A stretch of DNA of 64,000 nucleotides from Furfurilactobacillus milii (GTDB taxonomy: Bacteria > Bacillota > Bacilli > Lactobacillales > Lactobacillaceae), in assembly GCF_009864005.1 (NCBI RefSeq), contig NZ_WEZQ01000017.1, positions 62,001 through 126,000 on the forward strand, in the 5' to 3' direction. How positions within the stretch are numbered: position 1 is the stretch's first letter; every line of letters starts with the position of its first letter. The notes under the pieces were generated by a model. That model made no database searches. It was not told where the DNA came from and saw nothing but the letters and a program-made list of their open reading frames with translations. This document shows positions 6,697-14,392 of the stretch, piece after piece. Both the position numbers and the translations under genes were made by a program.

Positions 6697-8627
6697 GCCA
6701 CAACACGCTCCTTTGCATCCGACGTCAATTTAACTTTGTTCAACAACAATGAGTTTGCGACCACTGAAAGTGAACTTAGCGCCATCCCCAGCCCAGCTAA
6801 CTCAGGGCTCAGAGTTAGGCCAAGCGTAGCAAACACGCCAGCGGCAATAGGAATACCAAACGCATTGTAGATAAATGCCCAGAATAAATTCATCTTAATG
6901 CGGTTAAACGTTTTCTCACTAAGTGCCAGCGCCTGAACAACGTCTTCTAGATTGTTTTTCACCAACACAATGCCGCCGGATTCAATGGCGATGTCAGTCC
7001 CAGAGCCCATCGCAATCCCTACGTCAGCAGTCGTTAACGCTGGCGCATCATTAATGCCATCGCCGACAAACGCGACTGGTCCATTTTTCTGCAGGACCTT
7101 CACGTGATCAGCTTTATCACCCGGTAACACATCGGCAATCACGTCATCAATACCGACTTGCTTAGCGATTGCCTCGGCAACCAGCTTGTTATCGCCCGTA
7201 AGCATCACGGTTCGCAAGCCCCGCTGTTTGAGCTGTGCGATGGCATTCGTGGAACTCGGTTTTGGTGCATCCTGAATGGCAATCAAACCAATGATTTGGT
7301 CATCCAAGCCAACAATCACAACTGTCTTGGCTTCCGTTTGCAACGCTGTCATTCGTTCCCTCAGTTGAGGTCCTAGCTTATGATCTTGGAGTAACTTATC
7401 GTTGCCAACAAACGCCAACTTGCCGTCCACCGTTGCCTGAACACCCTTACCTTCAATCGCTTGAAAGTCGGTCGCCTCAACAAATGACAGGCCGTTTGAC
7501 TCAGCACGCTCCAAAATTGCGCTTGCCAATGGATGTTCTGATGACTTTTCCAAACTTGCGGCCACGCTCAGAACCACCCGTTCATCGCCAATGACGTCTG
7601 TCACTTTAGGTTTACCAACCGTGATGGTACCTGTTTTATCAAACACTACCGTTTTCACTTTGTTGGCAGCTTCCAAAGCCTCGCCGTTTTTAATCAGAAT
7701 CCCTAACTTGGCGCTACGGCCGGTTCCAACCATCAAGGCTGTTGGTGTGGCAATTCCAAGTGCACAGGGACACGCAATGATAAGTACAGCAACCATAAAG
7801 ATTAAGGCCTGTCCAACGGTAGCGCCAAAGAAAACGTACCATGCCATAAATGTGACAATCGACGTTATCAACACAGCTGGCACAAAAATGTTCGAAATTT
7901 TATCGACCATCTTTTCGATTGGTGCATGAGACGTTTGCGCCTTCTTCACCATTTCGACAATTTGCGACAACAAGGTATCTTTGCCCAACTTATTTACTTT
8001 AAACATAAACGTCCCAGTGTTGTTCATCGTTGAGCCAATGACAGCATCGCCAACACCTTTTTCGACGGGCATACTTTCACCCGTGACCATAGATTCGTCG
8101 AGGGTGGATTTACCTTCTGTAATCACACCGTCAACGGCAACTTTTTGCCCAGGTTTGACACGGATCACATCACCCATCACAACCTGATCCAGCGGAAGCA
8201 TAACCAGTTTGCCATCGCGGAGCACTTCAGCATCTTTAGCCTGTAAGTCCAGTAATTTCTTAACCGCGCCGTTTGCTGAATGCTTCATCCGCTCTTCAAA
8301 TACCTGTCCCAGCAGGATCAGTGTCACAACTAGTGCGGCGCTCTCGTAGAACACAGCTTGATGATTTAGCATTGCGTAGATGCTGTAAAGATAGGCTGTC
8401 GAAGTACCAATAGCGACGAGCGTATCCATATTGGCATGATGATGTTTAAAGGCTGCCCATGCGCTTTTAATGAATGGTCCAGCAGATACCAGCATCACGG
8501 CTGTCGCTAACAAAAACTCTCCCCAGTCACCACCGGGAATGTGATAACCAAATGGTGCCAAAAACATTTCAACGAGCAGTGGCAGTGAAACCACTAATGA
8601 AAATACAAAGCGATTTTTATAACTCAT
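6693..8627 (-). CDS. copA: Copper-exporting P1B-type ATPase without N-terminal metal-binding domain
   Basis: A membrane pump that uses ATP to move Cu(I), possibly Ag(I), out of the cytoplasm. The start is the ATG 10 bases after AAAGGTGG, giving 644 residues. The CPC motif in IIACPCALG, the phosphorylation site DKTGT, the SEHPLA motif, TGDN and GDGINDAPAL are all present. The last helices carry YNAFG and MALSSLSVVANS, the signature of Cu(I)-type (P1B-1) pumps. The usual N-terminal CXXC domains are missing: the protein begins almost directly at the first membrane helix. The cupredoxin encoded upstream may take over part of the metal-handling role. It lies between the cupredoxin gene and a coupled small peptide gene. 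Confidence 0.93.
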   Translation of the reverse strand: MSYKNRFVFSLVVSLPLLVEMFLAPFGYHIPGGDWGEFLLATAVMLVSAGPFIKSAWAAFKHHHANMDTLVAIGTSTAYLYSIYAMLNHQAVFYESAALVVTLILLGQVFEERMKHSANGAVKKLLDLQAKDAEVLRDGKLVMLPLDQVVMGDVIRVKPGQKVAVDGVITEGKSTLDESMVTGESMPVEKGVGDAVIGSTMNNTGTFMFKVNKLGKDTLLSQIVEMVKKAQTSHAPIEKMVDKISNIFVPAVLITSIVTFMAWYVFFGATVGQALIFMVAVLIIACPCALGIATPTALMVGTGRSAKLGILIKNGEALEAANKVKTVVFDKTGTITVGKPKVTDVIGDERVVLSVAASLEKSSEHPLASAILERAESNGLSFVEATDFQAIEGKGVQATVDGKLAFVGNDKLLQDHKLGPQLRERMTALQTEAKTVVIVGLDDQIIGLIAIQDAPKPSSTNAIAQLKQRGLRTVMLTGDNKLVAEAIAKQVGIDDVIADVLPGDKADHVKVLQKNGPVAFVGDGINDAPALTTADVGIAMGSGTDIAIESGGIVLVKNNLEDVVQALALSEKTFNRIKMNLFWAFIYNAFGIPIAAGVFATLGLTLSPELAGLGMALSSLSVVANSLLLNKVKLTSDAKERVVA

Positions 8628-8708
8628 CTTGGTGCATCCACCTTTCAATAATTCTTTGTTCAAACGTAATCTTGCCCTCAAATGAACAACACGTTTGCAT
8701 CAAATGCG

Positions 8709-9080
8709 TTACTTAACAACCACTTTGCCGTGGAACATGTTCATGCCGCACGCGTAATTGAATTCACCAGCTTTAGAAGTATCAATGTCAATAATCTGAT
8801 CTTGACCCTGCGGTAGAAACTGATTAATCCCCAAGTCTTCAAACACAACTTGTTCCAAACAGTTAGATGGATCTTTACGATTAAACGTAACTTGCGCCGG
8901 AATACCCTTTTTCAAGATCAACGTTGACGGTGTATAGCCACCATCAACACTGACGCGTGCACGCTGTTGTTTTTCTGTTACCTGTGCGTCGACCGCAGCT
9001 GATTGATGTTTGCCAAAGAACCACCAACCGATAAACGCTATCAATGTAATTCCGCCAATAAGAACGACTACCTTATCCAT
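8709..9080 (-). CDS. Membrane-anchored cupredoxin-domain protein
   Basis: A 123-residue protein with an N-terminal membrane anchor (DKVVVLIGGITLIAFIGWW) and an outward-facing cupredoxin fold. Metal ligands are suggested by NCLEQVVF and by the C-terminal CGMNMFHG with Cys, Met and His. It probably binds copper on the outer face of the membrane and hands it on, or buffers it, with CopA. The ATG at 9080 was preferred over the GTG at 9092 because that GTG overlaps the AGAGG ribosome binding site. It is the first gene of the copper operon and is preceded by the cop-box promoter. Cupredoxin plus CopA is a common pairing in lactobacilli. Confidence 0.85.
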   Translation of the reverse strand: MDKVVVLIGGITLIAFIGWWFFGKHQSAAVDAQVTEKQQRARVSVDGGYTPSTLILKKGIPAQVTFNRKDPSNCLEQVVFEDLGINQFLPQGQDQIIDIDTSKAGEFNYACGMNMFHGKVVVK

Positions 9081-9110
9081 AATGCACTGCACCTCTTCAT
9101 TTCGTTTTAC

Positions 9111-9165
9111 GTTTACGTTTGTAAACCTTAATTAGACAATATCATTTTTGTTTACATTTGTAAAC
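9111..9165 (-). promoter_or_regulatory. Copper operon promoter with two cop-box-like operators
   Basis: On the minus strand a promoter TTTACA (9159-9164), 17-base spacer, TATTGT (9136-9141) can be read. Two 16-bp dyads flank it: GTTTACAAATGTAAAC (9150-9165), which contains a perfect TACANNTGTA cop box and covers the -35, and GTTTACAAACGTAAAC (9111-9126), one base off the consensus, downstream of the -10. They are 39 bases apart. This is the layout of a CopY-repressed operon, yet no copY gene is in the window. Confidence 0.7.
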
Positions 9166-9233
9166 GAGGGAAATCCCTAATTTTCAACAAAAACGAATTT
9201 TGAACCAATAATATTGATTAAGTTAAGCAACAA

Positions 9234-9266
9234 ATAAAAAGGCCTCAGTCAATTAATACTAAGACC
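9234..9266 (-). terminator. Terminator-like hairpin of the degenerate toxin gene
   Basis: On the minus strand GGTCTTAG pairs with CTGAGGCC around a 10-base loop and is followed by TTTTTATTT. It sits just after the YafQ remnant. Confidence 0.65.
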
Positions 9267-9280
9267 AATAAACCTTTCAC

Positions 9281-9376
9281 TTACATGCCAAATAATTGAG
9301 CATGACTCCCGGTATCCACAATCAACAAAATAAATTTTGCGTCATCGCGTTTGTAAATAAGTAGCCAATCTGTTGA
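9281..9376 (-). pseudogene. C-terminal remnant of a YafQ/RelE-type toxin
   Basis: The minus strand encodes TDWLLIYKRDDAKFILLI followed by VDTGSHAQLFGM and a stop. This matches the conserved end of YafQ-type mRNA interferases (DWLLIY...TGSHSELF). The N-terminal two thirds are absent: the frame runs on into the Rrf2 promoter without further resemblance. No antitoxin gene is beside it. It looks like a decayed toxin-antitoxin locus, unrelated in sequence to the YafQ-like gene at 59303. Confidence 0.7.
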
Positions 9377-9409
9377 CTTAAAAATAACAGGTGTTACAAT
9401 AAACCTGTT
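9373..9409 (+). promoter_or_regulatory. Promoter and dyad operator of the Rrf2 regulator gene
   Basis: TTGACT (9373-9378) and TACAAT (9395-9400) are 16 bases apart, with a TG extension before the -10. A perfect inverted repeat, AACAGGT (9386-9392) and ACCTGTT (9403-9409), straddles the -10, which suggests autorepression by the Rrf2 protein. Confidence 0.65.
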
Positions 9410-9446
9410 GTTTACAAAGTAACAGTCGGAATCGTAGGTGAATTTC

Positions 9447-9878
9447 ATGAAGTACTCATACCGTCTAAGCGATGGTGTTCACATCCTGGCATACATCAGT
9501 ATTGCGCCAACAGCCAGTCTTAGTAGTACTAGCATCGCGGCCAGTATCGAAGCCAATCCCAGTGTCGTCCGCAAACTCATGGTGGAGCTCAAAAATGCCG
9601 GTTTACTAACGACCAAAAATGGTTCCGCAGAACCTCGTTTGGCACGATCAGCCGATGACATTACGCTACTTGATGTCTATCGGGCTGTTGAAGCTAGCCA
9701 AAACATCCTGCACGTCGACCCACGCACCAATATGCAATGTCCCGTCGGCGCTAACATTCAGGAAACATTAAATGGCGTCTACGATCGCGTACAACAAGCC
9801 GCCGAACAGGAAATGCAGGCCATTACATTAACCGAAATCATTGATGGCATTCAAGAACGTCTCCGTCAAAGCTTATAA
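9447..9878 (+). CDS. Rrf2 family transcriptional regulator
   Basis: A 143-residue winged-helix repressor. The N-terminal HTH is clear (SDGVHILAYIS, TSIAASIEANPSVVRKLMVELKNAGLL, then a wing with EPRLARSADDITLLDVYRAVE). Only one cysteine is present (MQCPVG), not the three that bind a [2Fe-2S] cluster in IscR, so it resembles the cluster-free YwnA/CymR-like branch. The ATG at 9447 follows TAGGTG; the GTG three codons earlier is less well placed. It is followed 32 bases later by two NmrA-type reductase genes, which it probably represses; the same regulator and reductase pairing is common in lactobacilli and suggests quinone or electrophile stress. Confidence 0.9.
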   Translation: MKYSYRLSDGVHILAYISIAPTASLSSTSIAASIEANPSVVRKLMVELKNAGLLTTKNGSAEPRLARSADDITLLDVYRAVEASQNILHVDPRTNMQCPVGANIQETLNGVYDRVQQAAEQEMQAITLTEIIDGIQERLRQSL

Positions 9879-9910
9879 CCGTTGACCAATTCAAAAAGGA
9901 GTTAATCATT

Positions 9911-10774
9911 ATGAAATACGCAGTTACAGCAGCTACCGGTCATTTGGGCCAAACCATTATTAAAACACTGACACAACTCGTTTCACCTTCTGACATCATC
10001 GCCATTGCCAGAAATACAGACAAAGCACATCAAGTGTTGCCAGCCGGTATTGAAGTGCGCCAAGGTGACTATGCTGACCTTGACAGCCTTAAAGCCGCCT
10101 TTACCGGTATTGACCGTTTGCTATTTATCTCATCGATTCCTGGCACAGCTGTTCCTCGTCAAACACAGCATGCCAATGTCGTTGAGGCCGCAAAAGCAGC
10201 CGACGTTCGCTACATTGCTTACACCAGTTTTGCTAAAGCCGATACCGCTAAATCGCCATTATCTACAGACCACGTGGCCACCGAAAAAATGATTGCCGAC
10301 AGTGGTATTGCCCACTCCTTCCTCCGCAATGCTTGGTATCTCGAAAACGAAGCCAACTACTTAACGGCCGGTGCTGCAGGTAAGGACATGCTATATGCCG
10401 CTGGTGATGGCCGCGTCAGCTATGCATTAGAACGTGAATACGCTGAAGCTGGTGCTAAAGTTTTGACCGCCACATCCACAAAGTCCGTTTATGAATTCGG
10501 CGGTCAACCAACGTCATTTCAGGATTTAGCCCATGCTATCCATCAAGTGACCGGCACAACATTCACATTTACCAATGTCTCAACCGCCGATTACAAGCAA
10601 TCGCTGATTGACAACGGCGTTAATATACAACTAGCCGAGGTTTTGACCAGTATGCAACGTCTCATGGGTAGTGGCGAACTCGATGTTTCTTCGTCAGATT
10701 TGGCCGATGTGTTAGGTCACCCTGTGACACCACTAAATGAAGCCGTCAAAGAAGTGCTGTCCAAACAACAGTAG
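9911..10774 (+). CDS. NmrA-like NAD(P)H-binding reductase (quinone oxidoreductase type 2-like)
   Basis: An atypical short-chain dehydrogenase of 287 residues resembling NAD(P)H:quinone oxidoreductase QOR2/YtfG. The N-terminal nucleotide-binding motif AATGHLGQ is at residues 7-14. IDRLLFISSIPG and VVEAAKAADVRYIAYTS mark the Rossmann strands. HSFLRNAWYLEN is the usual NmrA-family substrate-side segment. AAAAGGAG precedes the ATG. The gene lies between the Rrf2 regulator and a paralogue, 27 bases from the latter, as one operon. It likely reduces quinones or related electrophiles in the cytoplasm; the substrate is inferred from the family only. Confidence 0.87.
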   Translation: MKYAVTAATGHLGQTIIKTLTQLVSPSDIIAIARNTDKAHQVLPAGIEVRQGDYADLDSLKAAFTGIDRLLFISSIPGTAVPRQTQHANVVEAAKAADVRYIAYTSFAKADTAKSPLSTDHVATEKMIADSGIAHSFLRNAWYLENEANYLTAGAAGKDMLYAAGDGRVSYALEREYAEAGAKVLTATSTKSVYEFGGQPTSFQDLAHAIHQVTGTTFTFTNVSTADYKQSLIDNGVNIQLAEVLTSMQRLMGSGELDVSSSDLADVLGHPVTPLNEAVKEVLSKQQ

Positions 10775-10801
10775 TTTCATCAAAAAGGAGCGCTACTCAA
10801 A

Positions 10802-11653
10802 ATGAAATATGTCATAACTGGTGCCACAGGTCACCTGGGCACTCAGATCACTACTGAGCTGACGCGGTTAGTTAATCCTGATGATGTCTCTCTCGGCGTT
10901 CACACGCTTAGAAAAGCAATGATGTGGGCGACCCTGGGAATCGATATCAATCAAATCGACTATAACGACGAAAGTAGTTTGACCAAACTACTGGATAATG
11001 CTGATGTATTTATTTATGTCCCCAGCAAAAGTCACGATAGCTACAGCCGGGTAACTGAACTTGAACACGTTATCGCGGCGGCACAAAAAGCAAGCGTCAA
11101 ACAATTGATTGCAATGGGCTTTATTGCCGATCAAGCTAACAATCCGTTTGACCTGTCTGCATTCTATGGGTCCCTGCCAAGACGTTTAGCAGCATCAGGG
11201 CTTCATTACACCATTCTGCGAAATGCCTTGTACGCAGATCCACTAATTCCATACTTGCCCGAACTGATTGAACGCCAACATGTCATTTACCCAGTTGATG
11301 ATCAGTCATTGAGTTTTATTTCGCAAACGGACAGTGCAAAAGCGTTTGCCAAAGTTGCCACCACGCCAAGTTTGCAAAACCACGTTTACACACTGACGCA
11401 AGCTCGCAATTATTCGATGCCGGAACTTGCCGCTGTCCTCAGCGACGTATCAGGGCAATCCATTACCTACCAGCCTGTCACAGCCACGGAATTTGAGAAA
11501 ATGTATAATCAAGGAAACGAAGGCCACATGTTATCTTCCATGTATGCAGGCGGTGCCATGGGTCTGCTCGACACGGTCAGTGATGATTATCAAACAATCA
11601 TGGGTCATGAGGCGACACCGTTGAAGGAATTTCTTCAACAATCTTATCAGTAG
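10802..11653 (+). CDS. NmrA-like NAD(P)-binding protein (paralogue of the preceding gene)
   Basis: A 283-residue atypical SDR with TGATGHLGTQ at residues 7-16, and SGLHYTILRNALYAD in place of the HSFLRNAWY segment of its neighbour. The two proteins align along their whole length (start MKY, end HEATPLKEF versus HPVTPLNEA), so the pair arose by tandem duplication. This copy has diverged more in the dinucleotide-binding region after beta-2 (LGVHTLRKAMMW), which may change its cofactor or reduce its activity. AAAAAGGAG precedes the ATG. It is the last gene of the Rrf2 operon and is followed by a terminator. Confidence 0.85.
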   Translation: MKYVITGATGHLGTQITTELTRLVNPDDVSLGVHTLRKAMMWATLGIDINQIDYNDESSLTKLLDNADVFIYVPSKSHDSYSRVTELEHVIAAAQKASVKQLIAMGFIADQANNPFDLSAFYGSLPRRLAASGLHYTILRNALYADPLIPYLPELIERQHVIYPVDDQSLSFISQTDSAKAFAKVATTPSLQNHVYTLTQARNYSMPELAAVLSDVSGQSITYQPVTATEFEKMYNQGNEGHMLSSMYAGGAMGLLDTVSDDYQTIMGHEATPLKEFLQQSYQ

Positions 11654-11674
11654 TCACAGCGTCATTTATGCACC

Positions 11675-11712
11675 AAAAAGCAGCGAGCAAGAAATAATTG
11701 CACGCTGCTTTT
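11675..11712 (+). terminator. Terminator of the Rrf2-reductase operon
   Basis: AAAAGCAGCG (11676-11685) pairs with CGCTGCTTTT (11703-11712), with an inner GCAA/TTGC stem. The A-run and T-run on opposite sides would let it serve the convergent gene at 11766 as well. Confidence 0.8.
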
Positions 11713-11765
11713 CGTTAGTTTCACACATTTCGATCAAACTCATTTTATTGGCCGCTAGCATTGAG

Positions 11766-12350
11766 TTACGCCAGTGCAGACGGTGCCGATAACTGTGGTC
11801 CGCGGTGTTCCCGAGCAGCCACCCAGTCGTCATCATTCCACTCTTCTGTGGCACGGCGAGATTGACCGTAATCCCACAATGACTCCCGTTCAAATTCAAT
11901 CACTTGCCCTGCAGGGCCAACGGAAACCCAGTTGTAGGAGCCGTTCATGTGAGCAAACTTAACCCACAAAATTGGTGTGGCAACCTCATCACCATCGTCG
12001 TTAATAAACAGTCGCTCTTGTTCATCAATGCGCATCAGTGACAGTTCTTCCGCATATTCTGAATCCAACGAATCAAAGACATTAAGCGCAATGTCCACGG
12101 CCTCAGAATCATCCGGCAATGCATCTGGGCTATCAACAGAAAAATTGTTGTAGCTGATCAAACGACCATCGTCACCGTACACGACTGTGACGTGTGGATT
12201 GTTCTGCACAATCTTGTCAGATTGTTGATAGCGAACCACCTCAACGTCTTCCCCATTACGGGAGCGAGTGTCGTGGGCGACTTCTTTAAAACCATCAGGA
12301 ATTGTTAAATATTCGTTATCTGCATCAAAGTTCTCAACAAATTTGCTCAT
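11766..12350 (-). CDS. Conserved hypothetical acidic protein
   Basis: A 194-residue soluble, very acidic protein I cannot name. The start is the ATG after GGGAGGATCAAAT; the seven codons upstream have no ribosome binding site of their own. The middle alternates charged turns with short strands (HVTVVYGDDGRLISYNNF and ILWVKFAHMNGSYNWVSVG), which would suit a two-copy, PepSY-like or NTF2-like alpha/beta fold, but that is only an impression. No signal peptide or membrane helix is visible. It stands alone between the reductase operon and dps. Confidence 0.7.
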   Translation of the reverse strand: MSKFVENFDADNEYLTIPDGFKEVAHDTRSRNGEDVEVVRYQQSDKIVQNNPHVTVVYGDDGRLISYNNFSVDSPDALPDDSEAVDIALNVFDSLDSEYAEELSLMRIDEQERLFINDDGDEVATPILWVKFAHMNGSYNWVSVGPAGQVIEFERESLWDYGQSRRATEEWNDDDWVAAREHRGPQLSAPSALA

Positions 12351-12679
12351 ATTTGATCCTCCCGCTGTCATTTATATGCACAGTTAATGTGGCAATTATT
12401 GGGCTCATTACGTCTTATTCATGGACGTAATTGTATTCTAAATCAATCGTTTTATTTGCGCAAGCAACTATATCTTTATTCATCATCGAAAAGTGGCTAA
12501 CGTTTGGCTGTTAAGTGAACCAACTGCTACCCATTCAAACATCTCAGTTTGAAATTTGCGATTCGAGGTTTGAAATTCGACAGATCAACAGCCAACCATG
12601 TATCATAACTTCGAAATCAATTAAATGATTTCACCGTCAGCCAGAAGTTTGTCACTATGTGAAGGAGTGTTTTGTAAAT
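12351..12679. other. Intergenic region before dps with inverted and direct repeats
   Basis: Non-coding. TTGGCTGTT (about 12504-12512) and AACAGCCAA (about 12587-12595) form a 9-bp inverted repeat 75 bases apart, and between them GTTTGAAATTTG and GTTTGAAATTCG repeat directly (12547-12579). These may be regulator sites for the oppositely oriented flanking genes. No confident promoter was picked. Confidence 0.35.
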
Positions 12680-13165
12680 ATGGCACAATCATATAAACAG
12701 TACGATTTCCCCAAAACGCGTGATCAATTAAATCAATTGATTGCTGACATCAGTCAACTCAAAGTCAATGTTCGCCAGATTCATTGGTACATGCGCGGAC
12801 CAGAATTTTTCCGCATGCATCCCCAAATGGATGATTACTTAGATCAACTGGATGACATGCTAGATGATATCGCTGAACGGTTGATTCAACTCGGCGGCTC
12901 ACCTTACTCAACAACACACGAATTCATTGAACATACTGGCTTACCTGATGATAAAACCAGTTGGGGCAGCGCATCATTGCCGGATTACATGCAACAATTA
13001 TCCGATCAATTTAAGTATCTCCGTGATCAGATTGAATTGGGCATGGAGCTATCCGATGGTGAAAAAGATTGGCCAACTCAAGATATGTTAAATGGCTTTA
13101 AGATGAGCGTTGATAAGAACATTTGGATGCTCAACGCATTCTTAGGCAAAGGCGCACAAGAATAA
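12680..13165 (+). CDS. dps: Dps family ferritin-like protein
   Basis: A 161-residue four-helix protein of the Dps/ferritin-like family that oxidises Fe(II) with peroxide, stores iron in a dodecamer and protects DNA. The inter-subunit ferroxidase ligands are visible: the His of RQIHWYMRG and the Asp/Glu residues of DDYLDQLDDMLDDIAERL. The ATG follows GAAGGAG by 12 bases; the in-frame GTG at 12659 overlaps the ribosome binding site. Standing alone, it has a long leader and its own terminator. The region as a whole (copper, arsenate, Dps) has a metal and oxidative stress flavour. Confidence 0.93.
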   Translation: MAQSYKQYDFPKTRDQLNQLIADISQLKVNVRQIHWYMRGPEFFRMHPQMDDYLDQLDDMLDDIAERLIQLGGSPYSTTHEFIEHTGLPDDKTSWGSASLPDYMQQLSDQFKYLRDQIELGMELSDGEKDWPTQDMLNGFKMSVDKNIWMLNAFLGKGAQE

Positions 13166-13182
13166 TAGGTCAACTCCAACCT

Positions 13183-13233
13183 AAATGACGGTTAATTGTT
13201 TCTTTTACGAGAAGCAATTAACCGTCATTTTTT
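13183..13233 (+). terminator. Terminator after dps
   Basis: A 16-bp perfect stem, AAATGACGGTTAATTG with CAATTAACCGTCATTT, followed by a T-run. It reaches the end of the convergent GNAT gene. Confidence 0.9.
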
Positions 13234-13765
13234 AATGTTTTCTTGCCGCCCACATGGCCGGTGTCATTCGATACATTGGGTGTTCAAGCCCTGTTGGTGC
13301 ATAAAATTCTTTGCCATAGTATTCAAAGCCTAGTTTGGCGAGCAATTTTTGCGAACCAATATTATTTGGATTATGACCCATGACGATCTTTTTAGCATTC
13401 AGTTCATTAAAACCGTACGTTATCGCTGCTTGGCCTGCTTCCATTCCCACGCCTTGATGCCAAACTGATGCGCGTAAATGAATACCGAATTCAAAAACAT
13501 TCGGCTCATCTGTTGGCCGCAGTCCACAAGCACCAATAAACGTTCCATCAGCCTTCCAAAAAATTGGCCAATATTGCGCCCCAACTTTGGCTTGTTGTGC
13601 CATTTCAGTATTCAGACGTTTGTCCACCTCTTCATCTGAAAATGGGCCTTGATGAATGTATCGAACAACATTGATGTCACCCCAAAGTGTTTGTGCCAAT
13701 TCCATATCCGTGGATTTCCAATGAGAAAAGCCCAGTCGTGCTGTTGTTAAAAAGAAATTTCGCAT
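13232..13765 (-). CDS. GNAT family N-acetyltransferase (RimJ/RimL-like)
   Basis: A 177-residue acetyl-CoA-dependent transferase of the RimJ/RimL-like GNAT branch. The start is the ATG of MRNFFLTTARL; upstream codons in the same frame overlap arsC and are antisense-like noise. The fold markers are TTARLGFSHW at the start, FIGACGLRP, FEFGIHLRASVWHQGVG with the CoA-binding loop (QGVGMEAGQA), and NNIGSQKLLAKLGFEYYG. It begins 23 bases downstream of arsC and is probably cotranscribed with it. The acceptor is unknown; members modify ribosomal proteins, antibiotics or small amines. Confidence 0.87.
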   Translation of the reverse strand: MRNFFLTTARLGFSHWKSTDMELAQTLWGDINVVRYIHQGPFSDEEVDKRLNTEMAQQAKVGAQYWPIFWKADGTFIGACGLRPTDEPNVFEFGIHLRASVWHQGVGMEAGQAAITYGFNELNAKKIVMGHNPNNIGSQKLLAKLGFEYYGKEFYAPTGLEHPMYRMTPAMWAARKH

Positions 13766-13788
13766 AATTGTCGCTACTCGCCTTTGCC

Positions 13789-14193
13789 TTATTTGATTTC
13801 TGTCAAAATTCGCCGTTTGATTTGATCTCTGACAGAACGAAATACTGCCAGTTGCTCTTCTTCGGTACCCACCGCTTGTGCAGGATCCGGTAAGGGCCAG
13901 TGCAGCTTTTTCACTGATGGTGGCGTTATTGGGCAACGGTCACGAGCATCACCACACAACGTCACGACCAAATCGCAATGGTTCAAATAATCCACATCAA
14001 TCAGTTTGGAATACTGGTGCGAAATATCAATTCCCACTTCGTTCATCACGACAACGGCATTGGCGTTTAATCCGTGCATCTCTACTCCAGCACTAGCAAC
14101 GCGCCGCTTTGGCCCCAATAATTGTCGGGCAATCCCCTCAGCCATCTGGCTACGACATGAATTGCCCGTACATAAAAAATAAATTTGCTTCAT
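13789..14193 (-). CDS. arsC: Arsenate reductase (thioredoxin-coupled, LMW-PTP fold)
   Basis: A 134-residue low-molecular-weight phosphatase-fold enzyme that reduces arsenate to arsenite. The P-loop CTGNSCRS begins at Cys8 and includes Cys13. The second cysteine pair, [11 protein letters not shown], provides the residues for the triple-cysteine relay, and PDPAQAVG matches the conserved DP motif. Those extra cysteines favour ArsC over an ordinary tyrosine phosphatase. No arsB, acr3 or arsR lies beside it, so the arsenite exporter must be elsewhere, or the enzyme has another role. The GNAT gene follows closely. Confidence 0.9.
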   Translation of the reverse strand: MKQIYFLCTGNSCRSQMAEGIARQLLGPKRRVASAGVEMHGLNANAVVVMNEVGIDISHQYSKLIDVDYLNHCDLVVTLCGDARDRCPITPPSVKKLHWPLPDPAQAVGTEEEQLAVFRSVRDQIKRRILTEIK

Positions 14194-14392
14194 AATCAGC
14201 TACCAAACCCTTATTTGTAAAAGAGATGGGTAAAATTGCCATCCAACTTCTAGTCGACTGTTTGCCCCTAATTATACGTCTTTATGACAAAAATCACGTT
14301 TGCAAAACAAAAATGATTCCGTCCCAAAATATAGGATAGAACCACCTATTTTAATTCCTATTTTCAAAGTAATCCGGTGCATTGATCTACGT

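Noticed and set aside
13766-13936. N-terminal extension of the GNAT gene
   Set aside because: It overlaps arsC in another frame and has no family sequence; the ATG at 13765 gives the normal length.
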